A stretch of 64,000 nt of DNA from M3007 sp964621185 (lineage in GTDB: Bacteria; Bacteroidota; Bacteroidia; Chitinophagales; Saprospiraceae), in NCBI GenBank assembly GCA_964621185.1, contig CAZULM010000009.1, positions 1 through 64,000 on the forward strand, in the 5' to 3' direction. This document shows, in pieces, positions 61,677 to 64,000 of this stretch; positions within the stretch are counted from its first letter, which is position 1; each line of letters begins with the position of its first letter. The notes beneath the pieces were generated by a model. That model ran no database searches. It was given only the letters and a program-made list of their open reading frames with translations, and was not told the DNA's origin. The position numbers and the translations under genes are program-made.

Positions 61677-62822
61677 TCACTCCAACACCTCCCTAGCAAT
61701 CACCAACTTCTGCACCTCCGACGTCCCTTCCCCAATCGTACAAAGCTTAGAATCGCGGTAAAACTTCTCTACCGGAAAATCCTTGGTGTAGCCGTAGCCG
61801 CCGTGCACCTGCACGGCATCGGTGCTGATCTGCACAGAAATCTCGGAGGCGTAGTACTTGGCCATGGCGGCCTCTTTGGTGCATTTTTCGCCGGCATCTT
61901 TTAGTTCGCCAGCTTGGCGGGTGAGCAGCTCGGCGGCTTCGATCTTGGTGGCCATGTCGGCTAATTTGAAGGAAATGCCCTGGAAATTGGCGATAGGCTG
62001 GCCAAACTGGTGGCGCTCCTTGGCGTATTTCACCGAAGCCTCATAGGCGCCTTTGGCGATGCCGAGCGCCAGCGACGCGATGGAGATGCGGCCCCCGTCG
62101 AGTATTTTCATGGCCTGGATAAAGCCTTCTCCTTCTTTGCCCAGCACCTGGCTTTCGTGCACGCGGCAGTTGTCGAAAATCATCTCGGCGGTTTCGCTGG
62201 CGCGCATGCCGAGCTTGTTCTCTTTTTTGCCAGCATTGAAACCGAGGGCGCCGCGCTCCACGACGAACGCCGTCATGCCCCGGCTGTCGAGCAGCTCGCC
62301 CGTGCGCGCGATGACGACCGCCACGTGGCCGCTTTTGCCGTGGGTGATCCAGGATTTGGTGCCATTCAGCACCCAATGGTCACCATCGCGGGTGGCGGTG
62401 CACTGCATGCGCATGGCATCGGAGCCCGTGTTCGGCTCGGTGAGGCCCCAAGCGCCGATCCATTGGCCGGTGGCCAGCTTGGGCAGGTATTTGCGCTTGA
62501 GGTCTTCGTTGGCAAAGCTCAGGATATGGTTCGTGCAAAGCGAGTTATGGGCCGCCACACTGAGGCCGATGGAGCCGCAAACCCTGGCGATCTCGTCGAT
62601 GATGGTGATGTACTCCTGGTAGCCTAAGCCAGCACCGCCGTAGGCTTCCGGCACCAGTACCCCCAGGAAGCCGTGCTGGCCCATGTTGTGGAACAAGTCT
62701 ATGGGGAAATGCTGCGCCTCGTCCCATTCCATGACGTGCGGGCGGATGTATGTTTCGGCGAAATCTTTTGCGCTTTGGCGTATAAGTTGCAGATTGTCAA
62801 GTCTTTCTGCGGAAATTCCCAT
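61677..62822 (-). CDS. Acyl-CoA dehydrogenase
   Basis: A 381-residue FAD-dependent acyl-CoA dehydrogenase catalysing alpha-beta oxidation of an acyl-CoA. Family marks are GVLVPEAYGGAGLGYQEY, the FAD region WGLTEPNTGSDAMRM, LNGTKSWITHG, QFGQPIANFQG, QVHGGYGYTKDFPVEKFYRD and the C-terminal IGEGTSEVQKLVIARE, whose glutamate is at the usual catalytic-base position of short-chain enzymes. Chain length cannot be fixed by eye; short-chain or branched substrates are most likely. It is a full-length housekeeping gene on the edge of the AT-rich TIR island. Confidence 0.93.
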   Translation of the reverse strand: MGISAERLDNLQLIRQSAKDFAETYIRPHVMEWDEAQHFPIDLFHNMGQHGFLGVLVPEAYGGAGLGYQEYITIIDEIARVCGSIGLSVAAHNSLCTNHILSFANEDLKRKYLPKLATGQWIGAWGLTEPNTGSDAMRMQCTATRDGDHWVLNGTKSWITHGKSGHVAVVIARTGELLDSRGMTAFVVERGALGFNAGKKENKLGMRASETAEMIFDNCRVHESQVLGKEGEGFIQAMKILDGGRISIASLALGIAKGAYEASVKYAKERHQFGQPIANFQGISFKLADMATKIEAAELLTRQAGELKDAGEKCTKEAAMAKYYASEISVQISTDAVQVHGGYGYTKDFPVEKFYRDSKLCTIGEGTSEVQKLVIAREVLE

Positions 62823-62940
62823 AATTTGGTATGTTTTATTAGTGGTGGTGCGGGCAATATTCGTCCTAAATTATCTCCATAGCTTTTCGTGCGGTAATTG
62901 GTTTAAAAACCGGGCAAGGCAAAAATTGTTGCAACTTATT

Positions 62941-63006
62941 CGTCAGACGACAAAAAGTCGTCGGACGATGGCCAATGGGTCGGACGATTTTTCATCGTCT
63001 GACGGA
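62941..63006. repeat. Palindrome cluster related to 199-229 and 340-370
   Basis: CGTCAGACGACAAAAAGTCG (62941 on) folds on itself, and GTCGGACGATTTTTCATCGT (62979 on) forms a second hairpin; the GACAAGTAAGC that follows resembles the flank of the first family copy (GACCAGTAAGC). Confidence 0.6.
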
Positions 63007-63041
63007 CAAGTAAGCGGCACTAGTTACACACAACAGCGTTG

Positions 63042-63170
63042 AGGTTTTTGCGCGCAGATATTACACAGATTCTGTTGGACAGATTCAACGCAGATGTCTC
63101 AGTGTAAAATCTTTGAAAACAAATCCGCGTCAAATCTGAGCGCAAAATGTCCGGGAGTGGAGCCTTAGCC
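63042..63170. repeat. CGCAGATT-type inverted element, copy 2
   Basis: The element resembles 41943-42072: it begins TTTTTGCGCGCAGAT, ends GAGCGCAAAATGTCCGGGAG, and contains ACAGATT and AAAATCT blocks in mirror order. It is more diverged than the first copy. A non-autonomous mobile element is a reasonable guess. Confidence 0.6.
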
Positions 63171-63254
63171 TCACTTTCCCTGTTTTTTCTTGCTACATGA
63201 AGCATGCCGCGCCAAAGATACAAATTTAGGGTCAGTTTCCAGGACAATAGCCGC

Positions 63255-63692
63255 TCATTGCTCCAGCACGAAACGATGGTATTGCTGCACCTGGGTGCCG
63301 AAATTGTCGATGCACCAAAGCCGGAACTCTATGGCATCGCCTTTTTTCAAGGTGCCGGAGCCTGGCAGCGTCAGTTTATCGATGAAAATTTCCCCTTCAA
63401 AGTTGAGGGTGTTGGTGCGCATGTTCTCGTCGCCTTGCAAGATGCCGGCAAACTGCCCATTCACCGTGTAGGAGAATTCCCATTCCCGGATGAACTGGTC
63501 GTCGGGGTCGTTGTCGGTGGTATTGACGGTGATCTTGAAAACAAGCGCGTCGCCGATGGATTGGTTGAGGGTATTGTCGTCGTCGTACCAGCGCACGTCG
63601 AAGCGTTCGAGCTGGAGTGGTGGCGGGTCTTTTTCGCAGGCGGTGAGGGACAACAGGGCAACTGCAAGCAGTGGGAAGATTTTGTTTTTCAT
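63255..63692 (-). CDS. Small lipoprotein of unknown function
   Basis: A 145-residue lipoprotein with signal MKNKIFPLLAVALLSLTACE and lipobox LTAC. The mature part is an acidic, all-beta-looking domain (LQLERFDVRWYDDDNTLNQS, DALVFKITVNTTDNDPDDQF, KKGDAIEFRLWCIDNFG), possibly an immunoglobulin-like fold. No family is recognised and there is no operon partner in view. Expected location is the outer membrane or periplasm. Confidence 0.7.
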   Translation of the reverse strand: MKNKIFPLLAVALLSLTACEKDPPPLQLERFDVRWYDDDNTLNQSIGDALVFKITVNTTDNDPDDQFIREWEFSYTVNGQFAGILQGDENMRTNTLNFEGEIFIDKLTLPGSGTLKKGDAIEFRLWCIDNFGTQVQQYHRFVLEQ

Positions 63693-64000
63693 ATTGTGCT
63701 TTATACCCGGATTTGGGTAGATTTGAAAGATTGATGGATGCTTTACCCGCCGCTGCAGTTGCGAAGGCGGGTGAAAAATTGATTTTTAATGGATTGCAGG
63801 CATTCGATTTTTACAACCATTTTGCGTTGACTATATTTTGAGGCAAAACTATTGGAACATGGGCACGCAAAGCAAGGGATGGGGGTTGGTTTAGCTTGGG
63901 TTTAACCATTTCGAGATAGACATTAACGTTTTAACAAATTTGTAAAAACATCAAGCCCATTCCTTAGCTGAAAGGAACGGGCTATCTGTCTCATTTGGAC
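63693..64000. other. Non-coding window end
   Basis: AT-rich spacer upstream of the minus-strand lipoprotein gene. It holds copy 3 of the dispersed 28-bp motif (63808-63835) and a GAACGGGC-type inverted pair near the end (63953-63980: CCCATTCCTTAGCTGAAAGG, then AACGGG), possibly the terminator of a gene outside the window. No open frame is convincing. Confidence 0.45.
63808..63835 (+). repeat. Dispersed 28-bp motif, copy 3
   Basis: TTTTTACAACCATTTTGCGT followed by TGACTATA matches the copies at 24-51 and 24270-24296 with few changes. Confidence 0.5.

Larger units (their letters stand above)
62823..63254. other. Intergenic region built of two repeat families
   Basis: No gene is supported in these 432 bp. 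The left part carries the GTCGTC/GACGAC palindromes (62941-63006), the right part a CGCAGATT-rich inverted element (63042-63170). A minus-strand frame through the second element is an artefact of the repeat. Confidence 0.6.

Overview
The window reads as a chromosomal segment of a Bacteroidota bacterium, probably a Saprospiria-type lineage (Haliscomenobacter/Lewinella-like; inferred). The supporting features are TonB-linked receptors with carboxypeptidase-regulatory-like N-termini, giant secreted proteins with HYR/SprB repeats ending in gliding/type IX secretion (T9SS) C-terminal domains, the gliding lipoprotein GldH, and promoter-like TTTG-N19/20-TAnnTTT(G/A) elements. Base composition is moderately GC-rich except for two clearly AT-richer islands. 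No rRNA, tRNA or CRISPR array was recognised.

Layout. 1-3.1 kb: palindromic repeats and a DUF5916-type surface protein. 3.6-6.2 kb: an arsenosugar operon (ArsM-like methyltransferase, AhpD-like protein, ArsS radical SAM enzyme). 6.2-7.65 kb: an AT-rich two-gene cassette of unknown function, bracketed by a 138-bp direct duplication of the 3' end of the neighbouring receptor gene. 7.5-10.3 kb: that receptor. 10.8-18.5 kb: a 2568-residue secreted repeat protein. 18.7-24.3 kb: an Rpn-type nuclease with an in-frame 12-bp tandem repeat, a pair of unknown genes and an SRPBCC protein. 24.4-35.0 kb: Tat amidase, TonB receptor, a secreted unknown, a P-type ATPase and an alpha-L-fucosidase. 35.0-40.3 kb: a decayed region with a truncated esterase, N- and C-terminal remnants of a type III restriction-modification system, a REP-type transposase with 49-bp tandem repeats and a 100-N assembly gap, an HKD nuclease, and a Uma2 gene with a nonsense codon. 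40.5-45.4 kb: nucleoside transporter, uridine kinase, DUF1460 protein, GldH and a GH130-like lipoprotein. 45.4-49.2 kb: a four-gene unit of ECF sigma factor, membrane/barrel protein, lipoprotein and PrsW-like protease. 49.3-53.1 kb: NatAB-type ABC exporter and a Fic protein preceded by a perfect inverted repeat. 53.2-58.7 kb: a second giant T9SS protein (FG-GAP plus SprB repeats). 58.8-61.5 kb: an AT-rich pair, a TIR protein and a TIR/repeat/transmembrane/SUMF1 protein, the best candidate here for a new conflict system. 61.7-63.7 kb: acyl-CoA dehydrogenase and a small lipoprotein.

How the genes fit together. The secreted giants, the T9SS type A protein, GldH, the receptors and the glycosidases fit a gliding or surface-attached polymer degrader. 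The sigma/PrsW cluster looks like an envelope-signal switch. The accessory content (TIR pair, AT-rich cassette, type III R-M ghost, Rpn, Fic, Uma2, HKD nuclease) shows repeated gain and loss of defence-type genes. All coordinates and motifs were read by eye; family names come from remembered motifs, not from searches.
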